Assembly: GCA_027624335.1 (NCBI GenBank)
Contig: JAQBWV010000018.1
Span: forward strand, 1 to 46,518
Origin: Planctomycetota bacterium
GTDB lineage: Bacteria; Planctomycetota; Planctomycetia; Planctomycetales; Planctomycetaceae
Reading direction: 5' to 3'
DNA: 46,518 nt
Within the stretch, counting starts at the first letter, position 1, and every line of letters starts with the position of its first letter. The notes beneath the pieces were generated by a model that saw only the letters and a program-made list of their open reading frames with translations, was not told the DNA's origin and searched no databases. Shown piece by piece: positions 37,450 to 46,500 of this stretch. The translations under genes and the position numbers were made by a program.

Positions 37450-39510
37450 ATGAAACGTCTGCGGGAAGCACTGGACAGTGGATCGATCCTTCTGGACGTC
37501 GATGCACGCGACATCGAGTCAGCACTGAGGAAGACGCTCGACTCACTCGTGGCGAATGGACGGATTCCGGCTGAGCACCGTGGTGAAGTGGAATCGGCAC
37601 TGCTGGAGCGCGAAGGCGAAATCTCCACGGCGATCGGTTACGCGATGGCAGTCCCTCATGCCTATCTCGATGTGCTGCGGGAACCGATCATCGTCTTTGT
37701 GAGACTGGCACGTCCGATCAACCTTGGCGCACCAGACGGAATTCCGACACGTTTCATGTTTCTCCTGCTGGGCCCGACGGGGACAACGGCCGATCACCTT
37801 GAGACGCTGGCCGCCATCGCGCGGGTCATGTCGAATGATGAATTCCGTTACGAGGCACGCACCGCGCGCACGCAGTCCGACCTCGTCGCTGCACTCGACG
37901 CCTTCATCGCTCGAACGGCATTTGTTCCTCAGGAAGTTTCCGTCGAGTCAACGGAAGGGCTCAATTACACAGGTCGACTGTTCGGTGGGTTGCGTGAAGA
38001 TGTCCGTCGCCGAGGGGCGCACTACATCAGTGACTTCCGCGACGGGCTTAGTCCGAAGAGTCTCAGCGCGACACTGTTTCTGTTTTTTGCGTGTCTTGCT
38101 CCGGCCGTCACCTTTGGTGGCATCATGGGTGCTCAGACAGACGGCGACATCGGCGTCGTCGAAATGCTGGTCGCTTCGGCCGCGTGTGGAATCGTTTATG
38201 CACTGTTCGCCGGTCAGCCCCTCGTCATCCTCGGGGGAGTGGGACCGCTACTGGTGTTTACGGCGATTCTTTTCCGACTGTGCGGAGATTTGAATCTACT
38301 ATTTTTACCTGCATACGCGTGGGTCGGATTCTGGACGTCGTTGTTCCTGATTATCCTCGCGGCCACCGACGCCAGTTGCCTGATGCGGTTCTTCACCAGG
38401 TTCACCGACGAAATCTTTTCGGCCCTGATGTCGCTCATCTTTATCTACGAAGCGATCCGAGCGATTGTCGGCATCTTTCGCCGCAGCTTTGCAGACGAAT
38501 CAATCAGCCATGACGTGGCGTTCCTTTCCCTGATTCTATCCATCGGCACGTTCTACATCGCCGTCAGTCTGTCGCAGTTTCGGCGCAGTCACTACCTGCT
38601 GCCGTGGATGCGGGAATTCCTTGCGGACTTCGGCCCGATGATCGCGCTGGTGGCCATGACGCTGATCGCCTGGCTGCTGCGTGACGATGTCGCCACGGCG
38701 TCGCTTCAGGCTCCGGACACGTTGAGAACGACCGCTGAGCGCAGCTGGCTGGTCGATCCTCTGGCCGCTCCGCTCTGGGTCAGATTCGCGGCGATCGGTC
38801 CCGCCATTCTGGCCACCGTACTGGTGTTTCTCACGCAGAATATCACGGCCAGACTGATCAACAGCGCAGATCATAAGCTGCAGAAGGGGCCGGCTTACCA
38901 CCTGGACCTGGCTGTTGTCGGCGGCCTGATTGGAGTCTGTTCGCTGTTCGGACTCCCATGGCTGGTCGCGGCGACGGTGCGTTCGCTGGCGCACGTACGC
39001 GGTCTGGCGACGATGGAAGAAGCGATCTCTCCGGACGGCACGACGCGCGAGCGGGTGACTCACGTCGAAGAAAACCGTGTGACGGGCCTGGCCATCCATG
39101 TGCTCATTGCGCTGTCGCTGCTGTTGTTACCGGCGCTCAAGGTCGTGCCGATGTCCGTGCTGTACGGCATCTTTCTATTCATGGGAGCGGTCTCGCTGGG
39201 AGGTAATCAGTTTTTTGAACGTATCACTCTGTGGCTGACAGACCCCGACCTTTACCCGCGGACGCACTACGTCCGGCAGGCTCCTGTGAAGGTGATTCAC
39301 CGATTCACACTGCTGCAACTGGCCTGCCTGGCAGCTCTGTGTGCGGTCACGCTGAGTCCCTACAAATCATTGCGGCTTTCGTTCCCAATGTTCATCGCCC
39401 TGCTGGTTCCCATGCGATTTCTGGCGGCACGATGGTTCGACGAGAAATACCTCAACCTACTGGATGCTGACGAAACACCGCGCGAGGAAGAAACTCACTG
39501 GTCCGCCTGA
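37450..39510 (+). CDS. PTS EIIA domain fused to SLC4/band 3-type bicarbonate transporter
   Basis: 686 residues from the ATG at 37450 (GAGGTAAG upstream; a GTG one codon earlier is possible). Residues 1-160 form an EIIA_Man/Fru-Ntr-like domain that keeps the phospho-histidine motif AMAVPHA (His70) and DHLETLAAIARVM. Residues about 175-670 match SLC4 anion exchangers: TFGGIMGAQTDGDIGVVEML, GGVGPLLVFTAILF, ITARLINSADHKLQKG, YHLDLAVVGGLIGVCSLFGL and PWLVAATVRSLAHV, then VLYGIFLFMG. Eukaryotic SLC4 proteins also have an EIIA-like N-terminal cytoplasmic domain. I infer bicarbonate transport, with possible control by EIIA phosphorylation. Confidence 0.88.
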   Translation: MKRLREALDSGSILLDVDARDIESALRKTLDSLVANGRIPAEHRGEVESALLEREGEISTAIGYAMAVPHAYLDVLREPIIVFVRLARPINLGAPDGIPTRFMFLLLGPTGTTADHLETLAAIARVMSNDEFRYEARTARTQSDLVAALDAFIARTAFVPQEVSVESTEGLNYTGRLFGGLREDVRRRGAHYISDFRDGLSPKSLSATLFLFFACLAPAVTFGGIMGAQTDGDIGVVEMLVASAACGIVYALFAGQPLVILGGVGPLLVFTAILFRLCGDLNLLFLPAYAWVGFWTSLFLIILAATDASCLMRFFTRFTDEIFSALMSLIFIYEAIRAIVGIFRRSFADESISHDVAFLSLILSIGTFYIAVSLSQFRRSHYLLPWMREFLADFGPMIALVAMTLIAWLLRDDVATASLQAPDTLRTTAERSWLVDPLAAPLWVRFAAIGPAILATVLVFLTQNITARLINSADHKLQKGPAYHLDLAVVGGLIGVCSLFGLPWLVAATVRSLAHVRGLATMEEAISPDGTTRERVTHVEENRVTGLAIHVLIALSLLLLPALKVVPMSVLYGIFLFMGAVSLGGNQFFERITLWLTDPDLYPRTHYVRQAPVKVIHRFTLLQLACLAALCAVTLSPYKSLRLSFPMFIALLVPMRFLAARWFDEKYLNLLDADETPREEETHWSA

Positions 39511-39594
39511 GTCCGGCGTCTTCTCGGCTACCCATGCCAACGACGTCGTTGAATTACCTGGCTCCTTACTCAGATCACACGAATGGTCACGCCC

Positions 39595-40419
39595 ATGTTG
39601 AAACGAATCCATGTGGGACTTGGAGGGACACCGTTCACTCTAACAGCCATCCAATATTCAGTGGAACTGGCGCAGGCTCATCAGGCGGAACTTCTGGGAA
39701 CGGCAATCATCAATCACAGCCGAATGATAGCACTCTCAAAGACCTCCGAGGCGGGGACCGACATACTTGACGAACATCGCCGACTTGAAGCCATCGACAC
39801 GCGGCAGAAGCAAGCCATCGCGACTTTTGAGTCCAGGTGCAAAGGCTCTGGAATCAATCACTCAGTAACACGAGCAAGTGGCGATCCGTTCGAGAAGATG
39901 ATTTCTCTCACTCGGTACCATGACCTGATGATCTTCGGCCTGCGCAGCCTGTTCGAATTCGATTTTCTGGAAACGGACGGAGCGGGGCCGTTGTCTCGGC
40001 TCGTGTCGTCCGGTGTCCGTCCAATTCTCGCGGTTGCAAAGGAGTATCGCCCGATCCGTCAGGTCCTACTGGCCTACAGCGGATCGATGGAGTCAGCTTC
40101 CGCCATCAAGCGATTCGTGACGATGCAGCTCTGGTCCGATCTTCGTTTCAAAATCGTCACCTTTGAGCATCCCAACGATATCGCGCAAACACTACTAAAC
40201 GAGATGGCAGGCTACTGCCGGGCTCATGGCCACGATGTTGAGTGCGAGCATGTGGAGGGTTCCCCAAAACAGCAGCTCCTGCAGCACGCCACGGGGTGGA
40301 ACGCAGACCTGATTGTCCTGGGCAACGGATCGAAACGCCTGTGGCTGAAGAAGCTTTTGGGAGATACTGCCATGAATGTCATTCGGCACGCTGACATTCC
40401 TCTGTTCGTAAGCCAGTAG
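39595..40419 (+). CDS. Tandem universal stress protein
   Basis: 274 residues from the ATG at 39595 (a second ATG at 39583 adds four residues). Two UspA domains: residues 1-150 (MLKRIHVGLGG.. to VRPILAVAKEY) and 155-274. The second keeps the nucleotide-binding signature LGNGSKRLWLKKLLGDTAMN and ends HADIPLFVSQ. Usp domains bind ATP or other adenine nucleotides, and the Usp domain of KdpD is known to bind c-di-AMP. It is followed 120 bases later by a diadenylate cyclase gene, so a receptor role is possible but not shown. Confidence 0.88.
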   Translation: MLKRIHVGLGGTPFTLTAIQYSVELAQAHQAELLGTAIINHSRMIALSKTSEAGTDILDEHRRLEAIDTRQKQAIATFESRCKGSGINHSVTRASGDPFEKMISLTRYHDLMIFGLRSLFEFDFLETDGAGPLSRLVSSGVRPILAVAKEYRPIRQVLLAYSGSMESASAIKRFVTMQLWSDLRFKIVTFEHPNDIAQTLLNEMAGYCRAHGHDVECEHVEGSPKQQLLQHATGWNADLIVLGNGSKRLWLKKLLGDTAMNVIRHADIPLFVSQ

Positions 40420-40539
40420 CCGCAGAGGCACGAGCCGTCTCTAAGAACGTGTTGATTAATCAAACATAACCGTGACATTTGCCTGGTACAAACAGCCGGT
40501 CCGGATGACTGCCGCGGATCGCTGATACGGAATAGTCGT

Positions 40540-41895
40540 GTGAATCCTGTTGAACTTGTTCAATCCATGAGAGTCATCGAGCTGGCCTCCAGAGTCCGGA
40601 CGGACGCGATGCGCGAACTGGTCGACGCGGTGGACTGGGCTCAGGATGGCGTACTGCCGGGTGATGTGGTGCAGGCTCTCGAAGAACGTGAAGCAACTGC
40701 CCAAACGGTTGTCGATGAAGGTCTGGCGCTGCCTCATGCCATGATTGAATGGGACGGCGAATTCCACATTGTGCTTGGACGCAGCCAGGCTGGCGTGGAG
40801 TACGCTGCGAAGGGCGACGCGGTGCGGATAATCGTCCTGCTGGTGGTCGGGAACGGTCGGGCTCAAACACACCTGGAATTACTGGCTGCGGTCGCGGCTT
40901 TATTGCAGGGTCACGAATTCCGGCAGAACCTCTCCGCTGCGGAGAACGTGGATGTCGTTAGACAACTGCTTGCGGAAAGTGCGGTACAACTGGAGAAACC
41001 GGAACTGACTGCCGTGGCAATCCCCCGTCAAAGTTTGATGGTTGCCTGTCACGCCGTACAACTGGCCGAATCATTGACTGCCCAGGCTTTGTTGCTGGCC
41101 ATGGATCACGGCCAGCGGATTCCCTGGGAACCATTAAACGCATGGCCGGGCCGTCTGCTTGTGATCACTGCCGGAAGTCGTCACGACACTACACACATCC
41201 GACCTGACACTCACGTGTTTGATATTGCTCACGCCAGCCTGTCCCGCATGGATCGAGCCAACCTGGGACTGCTGCTCGCTGCGGCCAATGGTCTGGTGGA
41301 TCACGATCGGGAAGTTGTCTGTATCACTGGTTCGCAGGAGCAGCCTCTGGACAGCATTACGGTCACTCGACCAGCCGCCCATTTCGCCGCTGTGTTCTCC
41401 GAGCCGGAAGGGCACACCACATCGTGTATTGCTCCAGCAGTCATCCTGCGAGTCCTTTCACTGGCCATCGAATTGGCAGCGGAAGGCAGGGAAGCACATC
41501 CGATTGGTGCTGCGTTCGTTATTGGTGACACGCGGCAGGTCATACGCCACACGCAGCAATTAGTCCTTAACCCGTTTCACGGATTCGCGAGACGGCTGCG
41601 AAATATCCAGGATCCCAGCCTGACAGAAACAGTCAAGGAATTCGCGTTGATCGATGGTGCGTTCGTGGTCGAGGCGGATGGTTCGATCCGAAGTGCTGGA
41701 ACGTATCTGACGCCGACATGCCGTGTGAAGAATCTGGCCGGTGGACTGGGGTCTCGACACCAGGCAGCCGCGGCGATCACTGCCGAAACACGCGCCATCG
41801 CGGTCACAGTCAGCCAATCCACCGGAACGGTCACTCTGTTTCAGGGAGGACACGTCGTCCTGACACTGGAGCGAGCGGCCTTCACGCGGTGGTGA
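40540..41895 (+). CDS. EIIA domain fused to CdaZ-like diadenylate cyclase (c-di-AMP synthase)
   Basis: 451 residues. I use the GTG at 40540; the ATG at 40567 (MRVIEL) is an alternative. Residues 1-150 form an EIIA-like domain with ALPHA at His66 and THLELLAAVAALLQ. Residues about 155-295 resemble the pyruvate-kinase C-terminal-like domain of archaeal CdaZ, including VVCITGS and DSITVTRPAAHF. Residues about 310-450 are a DisA_N/DAC domain: IDGAFVV (Asp372, Gly373, Ala374), GSRHQAAAAITAET (Arg406, His407), then SQSTGTVTLFQGG. The third position of the usual RHR motif is Gln, but the RHxxAA pattern is kept. It would make c-di-AMP from two ATP. Confidence 0.82.
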   Translation: MNPVELVQSMRVIELASRVRTDAMRELVDAVDWAQDGVLPGDVVQALEEREATAQTVVDEGLALPHAMIEWDGEFHIVLGRSQAGVEYAAKGDAVRIIVLLVVGNGRAQTHLELLAAVAALLQGHEFRQNLSAAENVDVVRQLLAESAVQLEKPELTAVAIPRQSLMVACHAVQLAESLTAQALLLAMDHGQRIPWEPLNAWPGRLLVITAGSRHDTTHIRPDTHVFDIAHASLSRMDRANLGLLLAAANGLVDHDREVVCITGSQEQPLDSITVTRPAAHFAAVFSEPEGHTTSCIAPAVILRVLSLAIELAAEGREAHPIGAAFVIGDTRQVIRHTQQLVLNPFHGFARRLRNIQDPSLTETVKEFALIDGAFVVEADGSIRSAGTYLTPTCRVKNLAGGLGSRHQAAAAITAETRAIAVTVSQSTGTVTLFQGGHVVLTLERAAFTRW

Positions 41896-42011
41896 TCACA
41901 ATTTCTGGATTCGTCGGAGACGATTGAGCACAGAACGTCCTCCCTGTATGTAGATTTCGACAGCCGGACCATTCCCGTAACAACTGACATCCCCAACCCG
42001 AGATAGAGTTC

Positions 42012-45000
42012 ATGCCAGGTTTCACACGACTGCTTGCCGCCAACCGCAGCGAGATTGCCATCCGAATTTTCCGCAGCGCCCATGAACTGGGAATTCGCAC
42101 CGTGGCGATCTATTCGCACGAAGACCGCCATGCACTGCACCGGTTCAAGGCGGATGAGGCGTATGAAGTCGGCAAAGCGGGCGAGCCGATTCAGGCGTAC
42201 CTCGATATTGACGCCATCATCGCGCTGGCGAAGAAGCACGAGGTCGACGCGATTCATCCGGGTTACGGATTTCTGTCCGAGAATCCGCACTTCGCGCAGG
42301 CGTGCGCTGACGCCGGGATCGTGTTTGTCGGACCTCAGGTTCAGACACTGAACCAGCTGGGTGACAAGATCTCTGCTCGCAAAATCGCCGAACGAGCGCA
42401 GGTGCCCGTGCTGGGCGGGGGCGGCAGTGCGATCCGCGATGCGACGCAGGGAGAACGGCAGGCCGCAAAAGTCGGCTATCCGGTGATTCTCAAAGCAGCG
42501 CACGGCGGGGGCGGACGCGGGATGCGAGTGGTACGCAAGGCATCAGAGTTTGCGTCTGCGTTTGATCAGGCGAGACAGGAATCACTTACGGCGTTCGGCA
42601 GTCCGGATATCTTCGTCGAAAAATTCATCCAGCGCGCCCGGCACATCGAGGTTCAGCTTCTGGGAGACAAGCACGGGAACCTCGTACATTTGTATGAACG
42701 CGACTGCTCAGTTCAGCGGCGGCATCAAAAGGTGGTCGAGATCGCTCCGGCACCGAACCTCGATCCCGAAGTTCGGCAGGCGCTGTGCGACGCGGCGCTG
42801 GCCATCGGGCGCGAAGTGAAATACGAGAACGCCGGCACGGTCGAGTTTCTCGTGGATGCCGAGACGAATCAGTTCTATTTCATCGAAGTCAACCCGCGGA
42901 TTCAGGTGGAACACACGGTGACCGAGCAGGTGACCGGAGTCGACATTGTCAAGTCGCAGATCATGGTCGCGCAGGGCGTGAGACTGGATGACCCGAGCAT
43001 CGACCTGCCGTCGCAGGAGTCGATTGCCACTCACAGCTACGCCATACAATGTCGAATCACGACGGAAGATGCATCGAACCGATTCATGCCGGACTATGGG
43101 CGCATCGCTCACTATCGATCGGCGGGCGGACCGGGAATTCGACTGGACGCCGGCACGGCGTTTTCCGGCGCGGTCGTGTATCCGTTTTACGATTCGCTGC
43201 TGGTCAAGGTCACAGCAACTGCGAGAGAGTTCTCCGGAGCCGCTCGCCGTGTCGAACGCTGCCTGCAGGAATTCCGCATCCGCGGCGTAAAGACGAACAT
43301 TCCGTTTCTGCTGAAACTGGTCATGCATCCCACGTTCATGGAGGGCGACTGCACGACCGGATTCATCGACGAGACACCCGAATTGTTCGACTTTCCGGCG
43401 CGTCAGGACCGGGCAACGAAGCTGCTCACGTACCTGGCGGAGACAACCGTCAACGGCAATCCGCTGGTCAAGGACCGCCCGCTTGCAACACGCCGCGTGC
43501 CGGCTCCTCTTCCGTCGGGCGGTGACTCGACCGCGGTCCCGGACGGCATGCGCCAGAAGCTGAAGAAGCTGGGACCGGAAAAGTTTGCCCAGTGGCTTCG
43601 CAAACACAAACCGCTGCTCATCACGGACACCACGTTTCGCGATGCTCACCAGTCGCTGCTGGCCACACGCATGCGCACGCATGACCTGCTGCAGATCGCA
43701 GACGCTTACGCACGACTTTGCCCCGAACTGTTCTCGATCGAAATGTGGGGCGGAGCGACGTTCGACACGTCGATGCGGTTCCTGAAGGAATGCCCGTGGC
43801 AACGCCTGGTCGAAATGCGCGAGCGGATTCCCAACGTCCTGTTTCAGATGTTGCTGCGCGCGTCCAACGCCGTCGGCTACACGAACTACCCCGACAACGT
43901 GGTCAAGGCATTCGTGGCTGAAGCGGCGGGCGCAGGGATCGACGTGTTCCGCGTCTTCGATGCGCTCAACTGGGTGCCCAACATGAAGATCGCCATGGAT
44001 GCGGTCATCAAAAGCGGCGCCATCTGCGAGGCAGTCATCTGCTACACCGGCGACATTCTCAATCCCGGCCGACCGAAGTACGACCTGAAGTACTATGTCG
44101 CGATGGCGAAGGAACTGGAGCGGATGGGCGCACACATTATCGCCATCAAGGACATGGCCGGCCTGTGCAAGCCGTACGCCGCCGAACAGCTCGTCAAGAC
44201 GCTCCGGCAGGAGGTCGGTCTGCCGATCCACTTCCACACGCACGACACGGCCGGTATGCAGGCCGCGTCGATCATGAAGGCGTCCGAAGTCGGGCTGGAC
44301 ATTGCCGATGCCGCCATGGCTCCGCTGTCCGGAGGCACGTCGCAGCCGAATCTAAACACACTGGTGGAAGCTCTGCGGTCCACGGATCGAGACACGGGCC
44401 TGCGTTCCGAACATCTCGATTCGATCTCCGACTACTGGCGAGCCGTCCGCGAGTTCTACACGCCGTTCGAGAGTCCCGTGCTGCCGGCCGGAGCCGACCT
44501 GTACCGACACGAAATGCCCGGCGGCCAGTACACCAACCTGTACCAGCAGGCACGGGCACTCGGGCTGGCCGATCGCTGGAGCGAGGTCTGCAATATCTAC
44601 GCGGACGTCAATCAGATGCTGGGCGACATCGTCAAGGTCACGCCGACATCAAAAGCCGTCGGCGACCTCGCTCTGTTTCTGATTGCCAACGACATGACGA
44701 CGGAAGACGTGGTGTCCGGAACGCGCGAGCTGGCCTTTCCGCAATCAGTCGTCGATCTGGTCAGTGGTCGTATGGGACAGACGCCGGGCGGCTTTCCCCG
44801 CAAAGTCCGTGACAGGATTCTGCGCGGCGAAAAACCCGTTCGAGGTCGTCCTGGTGCGAACCTGCCCGCCGCCGACTTCGAACAGACTGCCGGGAAGATC
44901 CGACCATTGCTGGACCATGAACCATCGCGCCGGGAAGTCGTCTCGCACCTGCTTTATCCGCAGGTCTTCACCGACTTCTCCAGGCACCAGCGAAAATACA

Positions 45001-45455
45001 TCGACACCAGCATCCTGCCCACGCCGGCATTTCTCTACGGTCTGGAACCCGGTGAAGAGATCGCTGTCGACATCGAACCCGGCAAGACGTTGATCGTTCG
45101 TTTTCTAACTGTGGGCGAACCGCATGAAGACGGCACGCGCACCGTCTTCTTCGAACTGAACGGACAACCGCGCGAAGTCACCATCACCGATCGTGCTCTG
45201 GAGCCGGATGCGCCGCGCCGCCCGAAGGCCGATCCGGGCAACCCGGCGCATGTCGCCGCCACGATGCCCGGCATGGTCGTCAACGTGGCGGTCCAGGCGG
45301 GAGACAAGGTCGTCAAAGGTCAGAAACTGCTGATGCTGGAAGCCATGAAAATGCAGACGATCGTCGCGGCCGAGCGTGACGGAACAATTGCCGAGGTCCA
45401 CGTGCGGCCGGCCACTCAGGTCGAAACCGGAGACCTGCTGATCGTTCTGGAGTAA
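42012..45455 (+). CDS. pyc: Pyruvate carboxylase
   Basis: 1147 residues, full length. Biotin carboxylase domain about 1-455 (LLAANRSEIAIRIFRSAHEL, HPGYGFLSENPHF, AAHGGGGRGMRVV, FYFIEVNPRIQVEHTVTEQ). Carboxyltransferase domain about 535-830 (LLITDTTFRDAHQSLLATRM, WGGATFDTSMRFL, HTHDTAGM). A C-terminal biotinyl domain carries EAMKMQTIV with the biotin Lys at 1113. It carboxylates pyruvate to oxaloacetate using ATP and bicarbonate, replenishing the TCA cycle. The 116 bases after the cyclase gene hold no obvious terminator. In Listeria and Lactococcus this enzyme is a direct c-di-AMP target. Confidence 0.96.
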   Translation: MPGFTRLLAANRSEIAIRIFRSAHELGIRTVAIYSHEDRHALHRFKADEAYEVGKAGEPIQAYLDIDAIIALAKKHEVDAIHPGYGFLSENPHFAQACADAGIVFVGPQVQTLNQLGDKISARKIAERAQVPVLGGGGSAIRDATQGERQAAKVGYPVILKAAHGGGGRGMRVVRKASEFASAFDQARQESLTAFGSPDIFVEKFIQRARHIEVQLLGDKHGNLVHLYERDCSVQRRHQKVVEIAPAPNLDPEVRQALCDAALAIGREVKYENAGTVEFLVDAETNQFYFIEVNPRIQVEHTVTEQVTGVDIVKSQIMVAQGVRLDDPSIDLPSQESIATHSYAIQCRITTEDASNRFMPDYGRIAHYRSAGGPGIRLDAGTAFSGAVVYPFYDSLLVKVTATAREFSGAARRVERCLQEFRIRGVKTNIPFLLKLVMHPTFMEGDCTTGFIDETPELFDFPARQDRATKLLTYLAETTVNGNPLVKDRPLATRRVPAPLPSGGDSTAVPDGMRQKLKKLGPEKFAQWLRKHKPLLITDTTFRDAHQSLLATRMRTHDLLQIADAYARLCPELFSIEMWGGATFDTSMRFLKECPWQRLVEMRERIPNVLFQMLLRASNAVGYTNYPDNVVKAFVAEAAGAGIDVFRVFDALNWVPNMKIAMDAVIKSGAICEAVICYTGDILNPGRPKYDLKYYVAMAKELERMGAHIIAIKDMAGLCKPYAAEQLVKTLRQEVGLPIHFHTHDTAGMQAASIMKASEVGLDIADAAMAPLSGGTSQPNLNTLVEALRSTDRDTGLRSEHLDSISDYWRAVREFYTPFESPVLPAGADLYRHEMPGGQYTNLYQQARALGLADRWSEVCNIYADVNQMLGDIVKVTPTSKAVGDLALFLIANDMTTEDVVSGTRELAFPQSVVDLVSGRMGQTPGGFPRKVRDRILRGEKPVRGRPGANLPAADFEQTAGKIRPLLDHEPSRREVVSHLLYPQVFTDFSRHQRKYIDTSILPTPAFLYGLEPGEEIAVDIEPGKTLIVRFLTVGEPHEDGTRTVFFELNGQPREVTITDRALEPDAPRRPKADPGNPAHVAATMPGMVVNVAVQAGDKVVKGQKLLMLEAMKMQTIVAAERDGTIAEVHVRPATQVETGDLLIVLE

Positions 45456-45576
45456 CAACCTGTTTGGACCGCATCCAGCACGTGCTCCACATACTCCGGC
45501 CCCCCGAGAATTCTCAGCCGGCGCCTGCAGCAAAATCAGCATGCGGAAACGCTGGAGCAGATAAGATCGGCGTCAA

Positions 45577-46047
45577 TCAGTCGTCCTTGACTGACGGCGA
45601 AAAGCCGGTGCTGCAGTGAAGATGCGTACGGTGGACGACTCGGTTTCGGCGCGGCGGACGCGATTCTCGCCGCACCTTTGGAGTCCCGCATTTCGAATCT
45701 CCGGTCGCGCAGGCCGGATGAAACGCGTACGGATAAATGCGGCAGGCCAGCGGCTTCGCTGCTTCGCCAAACTTCGCATGAATACGACACAGGCCGTCGT
45801 CGTTCAGAAACACGCAGGCACCATCGTCGCGATGAGCCAGCCGATAGCGCTTCTTCCAGGGTGGCCCGGCGTGTGGCTCAATGACGGGTTGCCCCTCAGT
45901 AATGCCGTCGGCGCTCGTCCAGTTCTGATCGACGATCCGCTGCCGCTCGGCATCGCTGAGTTCGATCAAGTGCTGCCGGCAGCAACCCGAGCAGTTATGG
46001 CAACTCCAGTTCTGGATCGTCGGCAGCGTCAAAGGAAGCACGGGCAT
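45577..46047 (-). pseudogene. YkgJ-family cysteine cluster protein, 3'-truncated
   Basis: 156 residues. The first ~112 match YkgJ-type Fe/Zn cluster proteins: CHNCSGCCRQHLIEL, KRYRLAHRDDGACVFLND, GLCRIHAKFGEAAKPLACRI and YPYAFHPA. After residue 112 (about 45711) the family's expected continuation is missing in all three frames. The remaining 44 residues are Arg/Pro/His-rich and run into a block with small hairpins (TCAGTC/GACTGA at 45578-45595 and GGC-GAAAA-GCC just after). The gene appears truncated by a repeat or deletion. A short working protein cannot be excluded. Confidence 0.6.
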
Positions 46048-46254
46048 CGGAAAGAGACTCCAGTTTGGGCCGGGTTCAGAGATGTCGATTGGGGTTCAGC
46101 CGCAGATTTTCGCCGATGGACCCAGAGATTCAGGAAGCCGACAGGACTCTGAATCATCTGCGTCCAACTGAGTGTATCTGTGGCGAAGCTCGAAGCTGAC
46201 CCGCTACTAATAAGGGACGACTCCGAAATTAAACTCGGACCTGTAGCCGCGTTC
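46048..46254. other. Intergenic region before the structured RNA
   Basis: No gene was seen. An imperfect inverted pair, CGCAGAT-type at about 46099 and ATCTGCG at about 46156, recalls REP-like sequences. TCCGA/TCGGA at about 46221-46239 may be the outermost hairpin of the RNA that follows. Confidence 0.35.
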
Positions 46255-46500
46255 GCCACAGCCTGTTGCATTAGTCGCGATCAAGCCCCACCGAGCCGGG
46301 CACCCTTTTGGGTCGCGGTCGGTTCCGGGCTTCCGCACTACTTCCAATCGGTTCGGTTCTGGTAGTGGGCTAGCCTGAAACCGACCGGGACAAGCCCGGT
46401 GGGGAATACTTCAACAGGCCCCTTGCTCGGTGGAGCGAGTGATTTCGCACTAAGTAGGGGGCGGTGAGTTCTGCAGCATGATGACTCATGCTGCTTCGAG
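46255..46500 (+). ncRNA. Large structured RNA, HEARO/omega-RNA or group II intron candidate
   Basis: Several perfect helices are nested in order: GCCTGTTG 46261-46268 with CAACAGGC 46412-46419; CCCCACCG 46286-46293 with CGGTGGGG 46397-46404; CGGTCGGTT 46316-46324 with AACCGACCG 46379-46387; GGCT 46328-46331 with AGCC 46372-46375; CACTAC 46336-46341 with GTAGTG 46362-46367. A separate 9-bp hairpin with a TGAC loop follows at 46473-46494. An ATG lies 11 bases after it (46505) at the window edge. Such a fold directly before a start codon fits HEARO/omega-RNA ahead of iscB; a group II intron is the main alternative. The structure is seen directly; the family is inferred. Confidence 0.6.

Noticed and set aside
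40540-41895. Cyclase inactive because RHR reads RHQ
   Set aside because: As far as I recall, CdaZ-like proteins keep RH followed by two alanines with variation at the third position, so loss of activity cannot be concluded.
42708-44243. 511-codon open frame on the minus strand
   Set aside because: It is antisense to the unambiguous pyruvate carboxylase gene, Arg/His/Asp-rich, and has no domain features; it is a shadow of the GC-rich codon pattern.
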